This document shows, piece by piece, positions 7,910-17,110 of a DNA stretch of 35,530 nucleotides (positions are counted from its first letter, which is position 1; each line of letters begins with the position of its first letter). Source of the DNA: Chlamydia trachomatis (GTDB lineage: Bacteria; Chlamydiota; Chlamydiia; Chlamydiales; Rhabdochlamydiaceae); NCBI GenBank assembly GCA_945898205.1, contig CAMDHO010000022.1, positions 1 through 35,530 of the forward strand. Reading direction: 5' to 3'. The position numbers and the translations under genes are program-made. The notes beneath the pieces were generated by a model. The model was not told the origin of the DNA. It saw only the letters and a list, made by a program, of their open reading frames with translations, and did no database searches.

Positions 7910-8141
7910 ATCTTTCCTTAAATGATAGCGTCTTAATTGTCGCAGAATTATATATTTTACAGGCAGGTTTTGCGAGTAAAGCTATTATTTTATTTCTCTG
8001 TATATTTGTAAGCAAGAAAACCTCTAAGTCTTTGGCTTAGAGAGTTTGAATAACTCCCTCCGACCATGCTCGTAATAGAGCTTGCTTTATTTCCTCAGAC
8101 TGCAGAAACTATCTTCACCTATTTTTCTTACTGGAGAAACC
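7910..8141. other. Intergenic region upstream of the repeat protein
   Basis: No gene is recognised. A 7-bp stem (ctctaag, 8022-8028, with cttagag, 8036-8042) could be a terminator or leader hairpin about 100 bases before the start codon at 8142. Confidence 0.35.
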
Positions 8142-9326
8142 ATGAATACTTTATATAGAACAAATCCACATTCTCTCTCATCTGACCTACATGATTTAGC
8201 AAGATCTATAAATACAGCAGTTCAAAATAAAAAAAATAACAGCATCTCAGATTCGGTTATTACCTCGTGTTTTAATAAAGCCAAAGTCGATTTAGAGAAC
8301 ATTTTATCCACACCATACACCCTTCCTGGCGCATTTCCTCTAGCTTCCATAGCGCATTCATTAGCCAAGTTAAAGAATAAAAACGGATACTTGCTAGACC
8401 TCATAGCTCTATCAGCTATTCGCCAAATAACCGCCCCCACTTATTACACTGAAACATCTAACTTAAACAGGAAATTCAACCCCCAAGAACTTGCTATGCT
8501 AGCTCGATCCTTCTCCATCCTAGAAACACCTAACCTTCTACTATTTACTCAGATTGCAAACGCATCGATCTTGCAAATAAAAGACTTTACTGATCAAGGA
8601 CTTGCGATGCTATCCAGAGCCTTTGCTAATTTACAGATTTCGCATGCACTCTTATTTGATAAAATAAAAGAAGAGACTATCCTTCGACGACATAATCTAA
8701 ACCCTGAAAATCTCGCCGCCTTAACCTCTTCTTTTGCCAAACTAAGCCTGTATGATTACGACTTCTTTAAAGCTTTAGAAGGTCCAATTATTGAAAATAT
8801 AATGTACTTTCACAAGAGGGGTCTTTTTCAATTAGATCAATCCTTTCACAGTCTCAACCACCCACTTATTACTAACGCCATAAGATCTGAACAAAATCGA
8901 AGACATGATCTTTCCCGCCTAAACGGCCTCCATTCACCACACCAGGAACTTCAAATATCCCCTGCTAGCACCCCCTCAAAATCATCGAGTTGCTCACCTA
9001 TAGAAATTGATTTGTTTCAAACCGACCTGGAGGAGAGCTTACTGAATTACTTTGAACAAGACACCATAATTAAAGACTTGCATGTACCTGGAGAGCTAGG
9101 ATCTCCCGATGAGTATATTGATTTCCTCATACCTCATCTAGAATTAATAATTCAGACTGACCCACCGGAATCCAAAGACTCAAATACTTGGCCAAGAATT
9201 AGAGCGCTCGCAGAAAAAAATCAATACTCGACGGTTTTTATTTCTTATGATGAATGGAGTCAATTAACATCCCCTAAAGAAAAACATGAATATTTAACTC
9301 AAAAAATTTATCAAAAAACGGAATAA
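8142..9326 (+). CDS. OPR-like helical-repeat protein with a RAP-like C-terminus
   Basis: The 394-residue protein has no signal peptide. Its middle contains at least three consecutive repeats of exactly 37 residues, beginning near residues 112 (FNPQELAMLARSFSIL), 149 (FTDQGLAMLSRAFANL) and 186 (LNPENLAALTSSFAKL), with a degenerate fourth at 223. The LxxLxxAFAxL core is what I know from octotricopeptide (OPR) and FASTK-type organellar RNA-binding repeats. A Ser/Pro-rich linker (about 265-290) leads to a C-terminal segment (about 328-391, including VFISYDEWSQL and EKHEYLTQKI) resembling the end of a RAP domain, the usual partner of OPR repeats. The ATG at 8142 has ggaga upstream, which the longer frame from 8082 lacks. 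It could act on host or bacterial RNA; function is inferred only. Confidence 0.6.
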   Translation: MNTLYRTNPHSLSSDLHDLARSINTAVQNKKNNSISDSVITSCFNKAKVDLENILSTPYTLPGAFPLASIAHSLAKLKNKNGYLLDLIALSAIRQITAPTYYTETSNLNRKFNPQELAMLARSFSILETPNLLLFTQIANASILQIKDFTDQGLAMLSRAFANLQISHALLFDKIKEETILRRHNLNPENLAALTSSFAKLSLYDYDFFKALEGPIIENIMYFHKRGLFQLDQSFHSLNHPLITNAIRSEQNRRHDLSRLNGLHSPHQELQISPASTPSKSSSCSPIEIDLFQTDLEESLLNYFEQDTIIKDLHVPGELGSPDEYIDFLIPHLELIIQTDPPESKDSNTWPRIRALAEKNQYSTVFISYDEWSQLTSPKEKHEYLTQKIYQKTE

Positions 9327-9344
9327 GCCTAGTTATTTTTCCTT

Positions 9345-10949
9345 TTACAAGCTTACAGACTTTTGCCTCCTTGAAATCCTTAAGATAGACAAAATCTCTT
9401 TTACATCCAAAATCCAAGCACTTAACACAAAAGTCAAACAAAACAATAAAAAAAGCGCAAAAAAATGAAGAAGCTGCAGACTAATTTGCCTTGGAAATCT
9501 TGAGAAAGATTCTTCTAAGAAAAGAAATAAACTAGCATCTTCCACAAAAAAATATCCAAATAAAAGAACAACTCCTCCAGCGATAAGAGAACAAAAAGCG
9601 CCTCTATAAATCCCAGACTCAAACATCTTTTGTAAACTAAGAGCCCTAGACAAAAAGAAGAAATTAAACCAAGCGCTTATACTGGTAGAAATCGCAACGC
9701 TCATAGCCCCTAAGTGAAAACCAAACACAAAAAGAGCATTAAGGATAATATTTAAAATAACAGAGAGCACTGCCGCTTTCATTGGCAAACGAAAGTTTTT
9801 TTGAGCATAAAAAGCCGGTGCTAATAAAAGAACAAAAACACAAGGCAAAAGACCTAATCCATACCCCCAAAGACAAAAAACAGTCTCTCTTGTAGCTTCT
9901 TGTCCAAATCCACCTCTTCCATAAAGAAGATTTACACCACAAGCTGCTAATACAAATAGAGCAATCGTGCATGGGAAAATAAAGTGAAAACTTTTGGTTA
10001 AAGAAAAGCGCAGAAGGCCTTGAAATTCTTTCCAATTCTCTTTGGATACAGCTCTAGCTAAAGGAGGTAAAAGAGCTGAAGAAAGAGCGATTCCAAATAA
10101 AGCTAAAGGCAATTGTTGTATACGTATAGCATACCACAGGTATGCTGGGCCCTCTAGAGAAGCATATCTCGCAAATATTACGTCAAGAAGACTGTTAACT
10201 TGGGTTGCCGACACCCCTATTAGTCCTAAAAGTACAGGGGCCAACAAAGACTTAACTTCCTTCGAAAAAAAGCGAAACCTTAAAACGTCTTTCCAGCTTA
10301 AAAAAGTTTTTATATATGACTTCATGGAAGGGATTAAAATAACCCACTGTAGAAAAAATCCGATAACAACTGCCCACGATAAAGCTAGCACTGCTATTGA
10401 AGGAACGGCATTTCGAAATAAAAAAACAGTTGCAATCCACGCAACATTAAATAATACAGGAGCCACCCCAGGAAGAAAAAACTTTTGCTCGCACTGTAAT
10501 AGCGCGCTAGAAATCGCATAAAGGCAAATAAATAAAAGGCCAGGCACCATAAGAATAGTCAGCGATATGATTTCTTGCGTTTCGGAATTTAAAGACCCAT
10601 ATTGCAGAACTAGCCAAAGACAGGAAGACATAACAAGGATAAGTCCCACTAAAAAAAGCAATAATGAAAAAAAGACGTCTCGAAAAAACCTAGCGCCTTC
10701 TTGAGGTGATTCTTTTCTAAGGCACTCAAAATAAGGAATAAACCCAGAAGACAGTGTTGCTTCCCCAAGAACTCTTCGAAACAAATGAGAAAAGCGATAG
10801 GCTACCATAAAAGCTGCAATAGCTGGATGTGTTCCAAAATAAAAAGCCATAGACACGTCTCGACCTAAGCCAGAAAGACGGCTAATAAAAGTTCCTGAAA
10901 AAAAAGAGATAGCTCCCTTAGAAACCCCCTTCACTCCTTCCATTTGCAT
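9345..10949 (-). CDS. murJ: Lipid II flippase MurJ (MviN)
   Basis: MurJ moves the peptidoglycan precursor lipid II across the inner membrane. The protein is almost entirely hydrophobic, with about 14 predicted membrane segments, and has the family N-terminus (SKGAISFFSGTFISRLSGLGRDVSMAFYFG) and the ARAVSK and ALSSALLPPLAR segments. I prefer the ATG at 10949 (534 residues). An in-frame GTG at 11006 would add 19 residues but leaves almost no room for promoters between this gene and divergent nfo, and neither start has a clear ribosome-binding site. The murJ-nfo neighbourhood is one I recall from Chlamydia. Its 3' end converges on the repeat-protein gene with an 18-base gap. Confidence 0.93.
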   Translation of the reverse strand: MQMEGVKGVSKGAISFFSGTFISRLSGLGRDVSMAFYFGTHPAIAAFMVAYRFSHLFRRVLGEATLSSGFIPYFECLRKESPQEGARFFRDVFFSLLLFLVGLILVMSSCLWLVLQYGSLNSETQEIISLTILMVPGLLFICLYAISSALLQCEQKFFLPGVAPVLFNVAWIATVFLFRNAVPSIAVLALSWAVVIGFFLQWVILIPSMKSYIKTFLSWKDVLRFRFFSKEVKSLLAPVLLGLIGVSATQVNSLLDVIFARYASLEGPAYLWYAIRIQQLPLALFGIALSSALLPPLARAVSKENWKEFQGLLRFSLTKSFHFIFPCTIALFVLAACGVNLLYGRGGFGQEATRETVFCLWGYGLGLLPCVFVLLLAPAFYAQKNFRLPMKAAVLSVILNIILNALFVFGFHLGAMSVAISTSISAWFNFFFLSRALSLQKMFESGIYRGAFCSLIAGGVVLLFGYFFVEDASLFLFLEESFSRFPRQISLQLLHFFALFLLFCLTFVLSAWILDVKEILSILRISRRQKSVSL

Positions 10950-11035
10950 AAAAAAACCCGTTATTAAAAGATCATTGTCAAGATCTATACTATCCTCTAC
11001 ACTCACCTTTTTTGAAAATAAAATCGTTTTTTATT

Positions 11036-11905
11036 ATGACTCTCTCTCAAAAAAAGCTCTTAATAGGAGCTCATACTTCAGCCTCCGGTGGAGCATACCG
11101 AGCCCTTTTAGAAGGGAGTGAAATTGGAGCAACCACTGTCCAGCTTTTTACAAGAAATCAAAAAAGATGGGACTCTAAAGAACTAACAGAAGATGAGATT
11201 GAACTTTTTCAAAAAACATTAAAAGAAACGGGGCTGTCTCATATCATGAGCCACGACAGCTACCTTATCAATCTAGGATGCCCTAATGCAGAAAATCTTC
11301 AAAAGAGTCGAAAAGCTTTTAAAGAAGAACTCATTCGCTGCCAAAAACTAGGCATATCTTACTTAAACTTTCATCCTGGGGCATCTTTAGATGCTCCTCT
11401 AGAACAATGCCTCGAAACTATTGTAGAAAGCATAGAAGAACTCTCTTCAATAGCTGATAAAGGCTCTACAAAACTCTTAATTGAAACTACAGCCGGGCAA
11501 GGATCTACAGTTGGCTGGTCTTTCGAGCATTTAGCCTATCTCACAGAAAAACTCCACAAAAAGGTTCCTATTGGAGTTTGTATAGACACCTGCCATATTT
11601 TTGCTGCAGGATATGATTTAAGAACCCCTGAGGCTTTTGAAAAAACTATATCTGAGTTTGATAGAATCGTCGGGCTTAAATATTTATTTGCCTTTCATGT
11701 CAACGACTCGTTAAAACCACTAGGTTCTCGAGTTGATCGACATGCCGCCCTAGGAGAGGGCGAAATTGGAATCGAGTGTTTTAAGCTTTTAATGCAACAT
11801 CCTAAAACCCGAGATCTCCCCAAATATTTAGAAACCCCAGAGGGGCCCCCTCTCTGGAAAAAAGAAATTCAACTCTTAAAAAGATTTGCTCAACATCATG
11901 ACTAA
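11036..11905 (+). CDS. nfo: Endonuclease IV (AP endonuclease)
   Basis: Nfo cuts DNA 5' to abasic sites in base-excision repair. The 289-residue TIM-barrel protein shows the metal-ligand motifs in order: IGAHTSASGG, LNFHPGA, LIETTAGQG, GVCIDTCHIFAAGYD, FHVNDS and DRHAALGEG, supplying the His, Glu and Asp ligands of the trinuclear zinc centre. The ATG at 11036 is chosen because homology starts there; an in-frame TTG at 11012 would add eight residues. It is divergent from murJ. Its stop codon overlaps the asnS start, so the two are probably co-transcribed. Confidence 0.96.
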   Translation: MTLSQKKLLIGAHTSASGGAYRALLEGSEIGATTVQLFTRNQKRWDSKELTEDEIELFQKTLKETGLSHIMSHDSYLINLGCPNAENLQKSRKAFKEELIRCQKLGISYLNFHPGASLDAPLEQCLETIVESIEELSSIADKGSTKLLIETTAGQGSTVGWSFEHLAYLTEKLHKKVPIGVCIDTCHIFAAGYDLRTPEAFEKTISEFDRIVGLKYLFAFHVNDSLKPLGSRVDRHAALGEGEIGIECFKLLMQHPKTRDLPKYLETPEGPPLWKKEIQLLKRFAQHHD

Positions 11906-13289
11906 ACGCACTAAAATTATAGAGATTACATCTCAATCCCTTGGACAACCTATCACTCTTTGTGGCTGGGTAAAAACACTACGAAACCAAAAAGATTTTT
12001 CCTTTATAGAACTAAATGATGGCTCTACCATTTCGGGCATTCAAATAGTTATGAATGCAAGCACTCCAAACTATGAACAAATCCTAAAAACTCTTTCTAC
12101 AGGAGCTTCTATTAGAGTCTTAGGCCTTTTAGTAGAAAGCCCTGGACACAAACAAAAATGGGAAGTTCAAGCTCAAGAGCTAACAGTTTTAGGATCTTGC
12201 CCTCCAGAAGAATATCCCCTACAAAAGAAAAGACATTCCTTTGAATTTCTTCGAACCATTGCACATCTAAGGCCTAGGACGAACACTCAAGGCGCTGTTT
12301 TAAGAGTTAGAAACGCTTTAGCTTTTTCCACTCATCTATTTTTCCAACAAAGAAAATTCCTTTACATCCAAACTCCTATTATTACAGCTTCTGATTGTGA
12401 AGGCGCTGGAGAGCAATTTTTAGTGACTACACTTGACCTAGAAAACGTCCCAAAAAACGCAGATCGCAAGGTCGATTTTTCTAAAGACTTCTTTCAAAAA
12501 CCAGCTTACCTTACAGTATCTGGACAACTTAATGCAGAAACATTAGCTTGTGCTCTTTCAGATGTTTACACATTTGGCCCTACTTTTAGAGCTGAAAACT
12601 CAAACACATCTCGTCACTTAGCTGAATTTTGGATGATTGAGCCGGAACTTGCTTTTGCAGATCTATCCGATGATATGGAATGCGCTGAGGCTTACTTACA
12701 TTTTGTTATCGATTACATCTTAAACCATTGCCAAGAAGATCTCGAATTTTTTGATTCATTCATTGAAAAAGGCCTCATCGACCGTTTAAGAAATGTTAAT
12801 AAGGGCTCTTTTGCTCGCTTAACTTATACAGAAGCCGTTGCAATTTTAGAAAAATCTAATAAAACATTCGAATTTCCCTATTCTTGGGGAAGTGACCTTC
12901 AATCCGAACATGAACGCTACCTAGCCGAAGAGTATTGTAAAAAACCCGTTATCTTGACAGATTACCCTAAAGAAATTAAAGCCTTTTACATGCGCTCTAA
13001 TGACGATCAAAAAACAGTAGCTGCTATGGATATCCTTGTGCCTAAAATCGGAGAGCTCGTAGGAGGAAGTCAAAGAGAAGAGCGTCTAGACCTGCTGAAA
13101 GCTAAAATTATAGCGTTTGGTCTCAATCCAGAAGACTATTGGTGGTATTTACAACTCAGAGAATATGGTTCCGTTCCTCATGCGGGATTTGGAGCTGGAT
13201 TTGAAAGACTCATCCAATTTGCTACCGGGATGGAAAACATCCGCGACGTAATCCCCTTTCCTCGCTATCCTGGACATGCAGAATTCTAG
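11898..13289 (+). CDS. asnS: Asparaginyl-tRNA synthetase
   Basis: A class IIb synthetase that charges tRNA-Asn directly. The N-terminal OB-fold anticodon-binding domain includes LCGWVKTLRNQKDFSFIELNDGS; the catalytic domain carries motif 2 (FGPTFRAENSNTSRHLAEFWMIEPE) and motif 3 (GFGAGFERLIQFATGMENIRD). The PFPRYPGHAEF ending is typical of AsnRS rather than AspRS or LysRS. The 463-residue length is normal. The start ATG at 11898 overlaps the end of nfo by eight bases. Chlamydiaceae, to my knowledge, lack this enzyme and use the GatCAB amidotransferase route, so its presence supports an environmental chlamydia. Confidence 0.95.
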   Translation: MTKRTKIIEITSQSLGQPITLCGWVKTLRNQKDFSFIELNDGSTISGIQIVMNASTPNYEQILKTLSTGASIRVLGLLVESPGHKQKWEVQAQELTVLGSCPPEEYPLQKKRHSFEFLRTIAHLRPRTNTQGAVLRVRNALAFSTHLFFQQRKFLYIQTPIITASDCEGAGEQFLVTTLDLENVPKNADRKVDFSKDFFQKPAYLTVSGQLNAETLACALSDVYTFGPTFRAENSNTSRHLAEFWMIEPELAFADLSDDMECAEAYLHFVIDYILNHCQEDLEFFDSFIEKGLIDRLRNVNKGSFARLTYTEAVAILEKSNKTFEFPYSWGSDLQSEHERYLAEEYCKKPVILTDYPKEIKAFYMRSNDDQKTVAAMDILVPKIGELVGGSQREERLDLLKAKIIAFGLNPEDYWWYLQLREYGSVPHAGFGAGFERLIQFATGMENIRDVIPFPRYPGHAEF

Positions 13290-13313
13290 TTTTTCTGAGT
13301 TTTTCCTCTTTTA

Positions 13314-13408
13314 TTTCAGCCAACTAGACATAAAAAACAATCTACTTGGCTGAAATTCCCACTTGACAATTCAGCCAAACACCTCTAACACAACCATTAC
13401 TTGGCTAA
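13314..13408. repeat. Four copies of a TTGGCTGAA-type motif in alternating orientation
   Basis: TTTCAGCCAA (13314-13323) pairs perfectly with TTGGCTGAAA (13346-13355), extended by three more pairs after one mismatch. A second, weaker pair follows: TTCAGCCAA (about 13370-13378) with TTGGCTAAA (from 13401). The last copy provides the TTG start region of the following ATPase gene. It could be the asnS terminator (the first hairpin), operators for the ATPase gene, or the end of an inserted unit. Confidence 0.6.
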
Positions 13409-14900
13409 AATCACCACAAAAAAGAAACGCTTAAAAACGATTAAACCTCTTGCTATTAAAAGACATAAAAACTTTCTCGGCCGCACTACAGAACTGGAAA
13501 GACTAAAAATAATAGAGAACTCGAAAGAATCGAGCATTGTTATCATGTATGGTCGAAGGAGAATAGGGAAAACAGAACTTCTCGAACAAGCCTTTAGAGA
13601 TAGAAATATTTTGAAATTTGAAAGTGTTGAAGGCCTAAACAAAAAGGAACAATTTACAAGTGTAATGAGCCAATTAGCCAATTATACAGGAGATGAATAC
13701 CTTAGTAAGGTTGTCATTCTTTCTTGGAGAGAGTTTTTTCAATTACTCGCAAAATATACAAAACAAGGCATATGGACTCTTTATTTGGAAGAATTGCAAT
13801 GGCTAGCAAATTATGACAGCAAAATGATCTCTGAACTGAAATATGCATGGGATAATTATTTTCGCTATAATGAAAATCTGATCCTCATCTTATGTGGATC
13901 AGCCCCCTCCTTTATGCTCGATCATGTAGTGCACTCAAAGGCTTTGTATAATAGATCTCAATACGAATTCCATTTAAAAGAATTTAATCTTTTTGAAGCA
14001 AGTTTGTTTCTCAAAAAACGAAGCAACAAAGAAATTATGGATGCATATCTAACAGTAGGTGGGATTCCAGAATACTTAAAATGGATATCACGAGAGTCTT
14101 CTATATTTTTAGGCTTGTGTAAGAGCTCTTTTTCTTCCGGTGGTTTTTTTGTTTGTGAATATGAGCGTATTTTTACAAGTAGCTTATCTAAAAACAAACA
14201 TTACAGAGAAATCATTGAACTTTTAAGCAAAAGAAAATTTGCTACAAGGTCGGAACTTGCAAAAAACCTTAAAACAACTTCAGGAGGAAATCTAACAAAT
14301 GTTTTACAAGACCTTGAGAAGTCTGGCTTTATTAAAAATTATCACCCCTTTAATTTAAAATAAAACTCAACCCTTAACAGATACTCTATAGACGACAACT
14401 ACTTGCACTACTATCTTAAATTTATTCATCCAATCAAAAAAAACATCGAAAGCGGTGCTTACGATCAAAACCCTAAATCAGCCTTAAAATTAGATAGTTA
14501 TTATAAGTGGCTCGGATTTTCATTTGAAAGATTTTGTCAAAAATTCCACTACATAATCGCTAAAATTTTACAATTTGCGGGAGTTCACTATCAGTCCGGA
14601 GTTTTTTTTAGTAAAGCAACAGAAAATGCTATGCCAGGATACCAATTAGATTTGATTTTTGATAGAGCTGATAACGTATATACAATCTGTGAAATCAAAT
14701 ATTGGCAAGGGAAAGTTGGAACAGAGGTCATTGCAGAGTTTGAAAAAAAACTATCTATTTTTCCAAATAAAAAAAACAAAACCATTCATAAGGTATTAAT
14801 TTGCAGTGAAGGCGTGGATAATGCATTACTAAATAGATCTTATTTTGATGAAATAATTACCTGCTCTCAATTATTAGACCCTAAAAACTGGAATAGTTAA
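13401..14900 (+). pseudogene. ATPase_2/DUF234-type ATPase-nuclease gene split by one in-frame stop
   Basis: Read as one frame, 13401-14900 encodes an ATPase with a C-terminal nuclease-like domain of the archaeal-type ATPase_2 plus DUF234 architecture. The N-terminal part has IMYGRRRIGKTELLEQ (P-loop, residues 51-58), TLYLEELQWL (Walker B-like) and LILCGSAPSFM (sensor 1), followed by winged-helix-like sequence. After a TAA at 14361-14363 the same frame continues with STLNRYSIDDNYLHYYLKF and a PD-(D/E)xK-like GYQLDLIF...YTICEIKYW. The two parts are 334 codons apart in the same register, so a single nonsense mutation explains the break. The start is a TTG without a good ribosome-binding site. 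It is either recently inactivated or makes two separate polypeptides. Confidence 0.8.
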
Positions 14901-14944
14901 TTACCGAGTAGGCAATCTACGTTACTGCAGCCATCTCCTAAAAA

Positions 14945-16063
14945 TTAATTCTGACCTTTCTGAAAAGCAGCTATAGCTCCTAATCCCATTACCATCGCAA
15001 AAAAGGAAAAGAATATTCCAATAAAAGGAATAGCCACAACAATACTATACATAATTTGACCTAAAAAAAGTGTAAATATCCCATTTTTTTTCCATTTCAA
15101 TTTAGAAAACAGGCTATTAGCCAACCATAAGATCGTAAAGATCTTCGCTGTATAAAAAGTAACAATATTTAACGCTATTAATGTCAGAGCAAAAGGGGCT
15201 CCGATTACAGTAGCCAGAAGCAATAAAGATGCTAAAGGAAAAAGAACCAACAAGACTGATCCATACCAAAAAGCTCTTAACGGAGATTGCTTTAAAGAAT
15301 TTAAGGCGATTGTTAATTTTTTAGGAAACAATCGAATAATAACAATACCTATGATAAACGCATATATAAAGTTCATTAAAAAAGTCACGACTTTAGACCC
15401 TATAACAAGACCTCGAATCAGAGGCTTCTGCATTAAATCATGCAATATCGTATGCTGATAAAGAATGCTCCCGCCTATTTGAGCACGCGGATCTATATAA
15501 GCATCCTCATTACTTTTATACTTAAGATCCCCCTTAATGTCTGCAGTAGAAAAAATGCGTAGCTTTCCAGCAAAACTGCGTAAGTTCTTCTCTATGACTC
15601 CAGAAACTTTTAAATGAGAAGCTAAAGCTGTAACAGTTCCACCAACCCAACCCTCCATTTCCGTACTTCCGGCAAATACTGTAACATCGCCAACTACTCT
15701 TCCCTTATCCGTAAACTGCGAATTTGCAGCTACCAGAACAACATCTTTAAAAGCTTCTCCAGACATAACAGCCCCTCCAGATAAGGCCCAAATATCCCCG
15801 TGAACCTTACCCGTTAACGCATAATTTCCCGCTAAAATAAATAAAGACCCTTCTATGACTCCATCTATTGAAACTTGAGTCCCTGCTAAATAAGCATTCC
15901 CCTTAATAACACCCGAAATCTCAATAAGATCACCTACCGCATAATAATCCCCTTGAAACACTTGTCCTGGCAAGATAATAAGAGATTCTTCTGATGACTC
16001 GTCTCCGAATAAAAAAATCTCAAAACAAAAAACCCATAAAAAAAAAAGAGTAATTAAGCGCAT
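14945..16063 (-). CDS. Bactofilin-like beta-helix membrane protein
   Basis: A 372-residue exported protein. An N-terminal hydrophobic segment (about 1-20) looks like a signal peptide. Residues 30-190 are short repeating rungs (EISGVIKGNAYLAGTQVSIDG, GKVHGDIWALSGGAV, GRVVGDVTVFAGSTEMEG) typical of bactofilin/polymer-forming right-handed beta-helices. The remainder has about four membrane helices (around 225-245, 265-290, 295-315, 340-365). Such fusions are found in bacteria as uncharacterised envelope proteins. The beta-helix would face the periplasm, unlike cytoplasmic cytoskeletal bactofilins. The gene start overlaps the end of hemA by 10 bases, so the two are co-transcribed. Confidence 0.72.
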   Translation of the reverse strand: MRLITLFFLWVFCFEIFLFGDESSEESLIILPGQVFQGDYYAVGDLIEISGVIKGNAYLAGTQVSIDGVIEGSLFILAGNYALTGKVHGDIWALSGGAVMSGEAFKDVVLVAANSQFTDKGRVVGDVTVFAGSTEMEGWVGGTVTALASHLKVSGVIEKNLRSFAGKLRIFSTADIKGDLKYKSNEDAYIDPRAQIGGSILYQHTILHDLMQKPLIRGLVIGSKVVTFLMNFIYAFIIGIVIIRLFPKKLTIALNSLKQSPLRAFWYGSVLLVLFPLASLLLLATVIGAPFALTLIALNIVTFYTAKIFTILWLANSLFSKLKWKKNGIFTLFLGQIMYSIVVAIPFIGIFFSFFAMVMGLGAIAAFQKGQN

Positions 16064-17049
16064 ACAAACACCCTGCTTTTTTTATCGTAATATAAATCTA
16101 TTTGATTTTGAACATTCTCTTCCAATTGTTTTTTTATTAGACCCTTATCTTTAAACATTCCTCGTTGCTTTTGATCAATAAAACAATTAACTTCCTCAAT
16201 ATTAAAAAGGGTAATAGATGGATGCTTTTCAACTAAAGGATCCACATTTCTCGGCAGACCCAAATCTATTACGAGTCTATTTTGAACCTCGTCTGTGAAG
16301 TGCTCTTGCTTTAACAAGTATTGACTAGCCAAACTTCCACAAATCACAATATCGTGTAATGGCCAAGAGTTTAATTCACTCCAATTTATAAGCTGACAAG
16401 AAAAATTTAAACACATCTTTTCTGCAGCGTCTATATTTCTTGTTGCAAGATTTAGATTAGAAAAGCCTTTTCCTTTTAAAAAAGGAATAATTTTTCGATT
16501 AATTTCAGAAAAACCGACAAGCAATATAGATTGAGACTTTTGCTCTCCAAAAAAATAACGAATTAAATCCGCTATTATAGACTCCATAGAAACAAGACTT
16601 TTAGGAAGAGAATGGTCCGTTCGAATTAACTTCCCCAACTTTAAACTTTTTTGGAATATATAGTGAATGCAAAACGGAAGCTTTTGTGAGCATGCCGCTT
16701 TCTCATAAGCCTGTTTAACCTGCCTTTGAATTTCAGACTCTCCAAGAATCACACTATCTAAGCCTGATGCAACCTCAGCTAAATGTTTAAAACATTTCTC
16801 TCCAAAGTAGGAATACAGACTATTATCAGAAAATCCGCCAATCTTACTTTTCAACTCTGACAAAATAATAGAATGCCCTTCCGCTAAATTAACGCAGCTG
16901 AAATATATTTCAGTTCGATTGCATGTAGAAAGAACGACTAAAGAAAGTCCTAGCCCCTCTTCTAAAAGCCTTTGAGCCTCCCTAGCAAAATGCTCTCGAA
17001 TCTCTAGATCCAATAGCTTATAATTCATTCCAACGAGAGCAACTTGCAT
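16054..17049 (-). CDS. hemA: Glutamyl-tRNA reductase
   Basis: HemA reduces glutamyl-tRNA(Glu) to glutamate-1-semialdehyde, the first committed step of C5 heme biosynthesis. Diagnostic segments are the catalytic-cysteine motif LSTCNRTEIY, the tRNA/substrate region LDSVILGESEIQRQVKQAY and the NADPH-domain signature ILLVGFSEINRKIIPFL with NLATRNIDAAE. At 331 residues it is shorter than the usual ~420, with the C-terminal dimerisation domain reduced; I recall chlamydial HemA being similarly short. The ATG at 17049 has aaggaag upstream. It overlaps the following membrane-protein gene by 10 bases. Confidence 0.94.
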   Translation of the reverse strand: MQVALVGMNYKLLDLEIREHFAREAQRLLEEGLGLSLVVLSTCNRTEIYFSCVNLAEGHSIILSELKSKIGGFSDNSLYSYFGEKCFKHLAEVASGLDSVILGESEIQRQVKQAYEKAACSQKLPFCIHYIFQKSLKLGKLIRTDHSLPKSLVSMESIIADLIRYFFGEQKSQSILLVGFSEINRKIIPFLKGKGFSNLNLATRNIDAAEKMCLNFSCQLINWSELNSWPLHDIVICGSLASQYLLKQEHFTDEVQNRLVIDLGLPRNVDPLVEKHPSITLFNIEEVNCFIDQKQRGMFKDKGLIKKQLEENVQNQIDLYYDKKSRVFVCA

Positions 17050-17110
17050 GGATCTTCCTTACTTCAAAACCTTTTTATAATGCACCCGCTCAATAAATGT
17101 AAAAAAATAT

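Noticed and set aside
10042-10521. 159-codon plus-strand frame inside murJ
   Set aside because: It is antisense to a well-supported membrane protein, and its composition (rich in Lys, Thr and Asn) reflects the complement of hydrophobic codons.
13363-13391. TTGACA with TAACAC at 17 bases before the split ATPase gene
   Set aside because: The -35 is perfect but the -10 is poor and lies within the inverted-repeat cluster, so I did not list it as a promoter.
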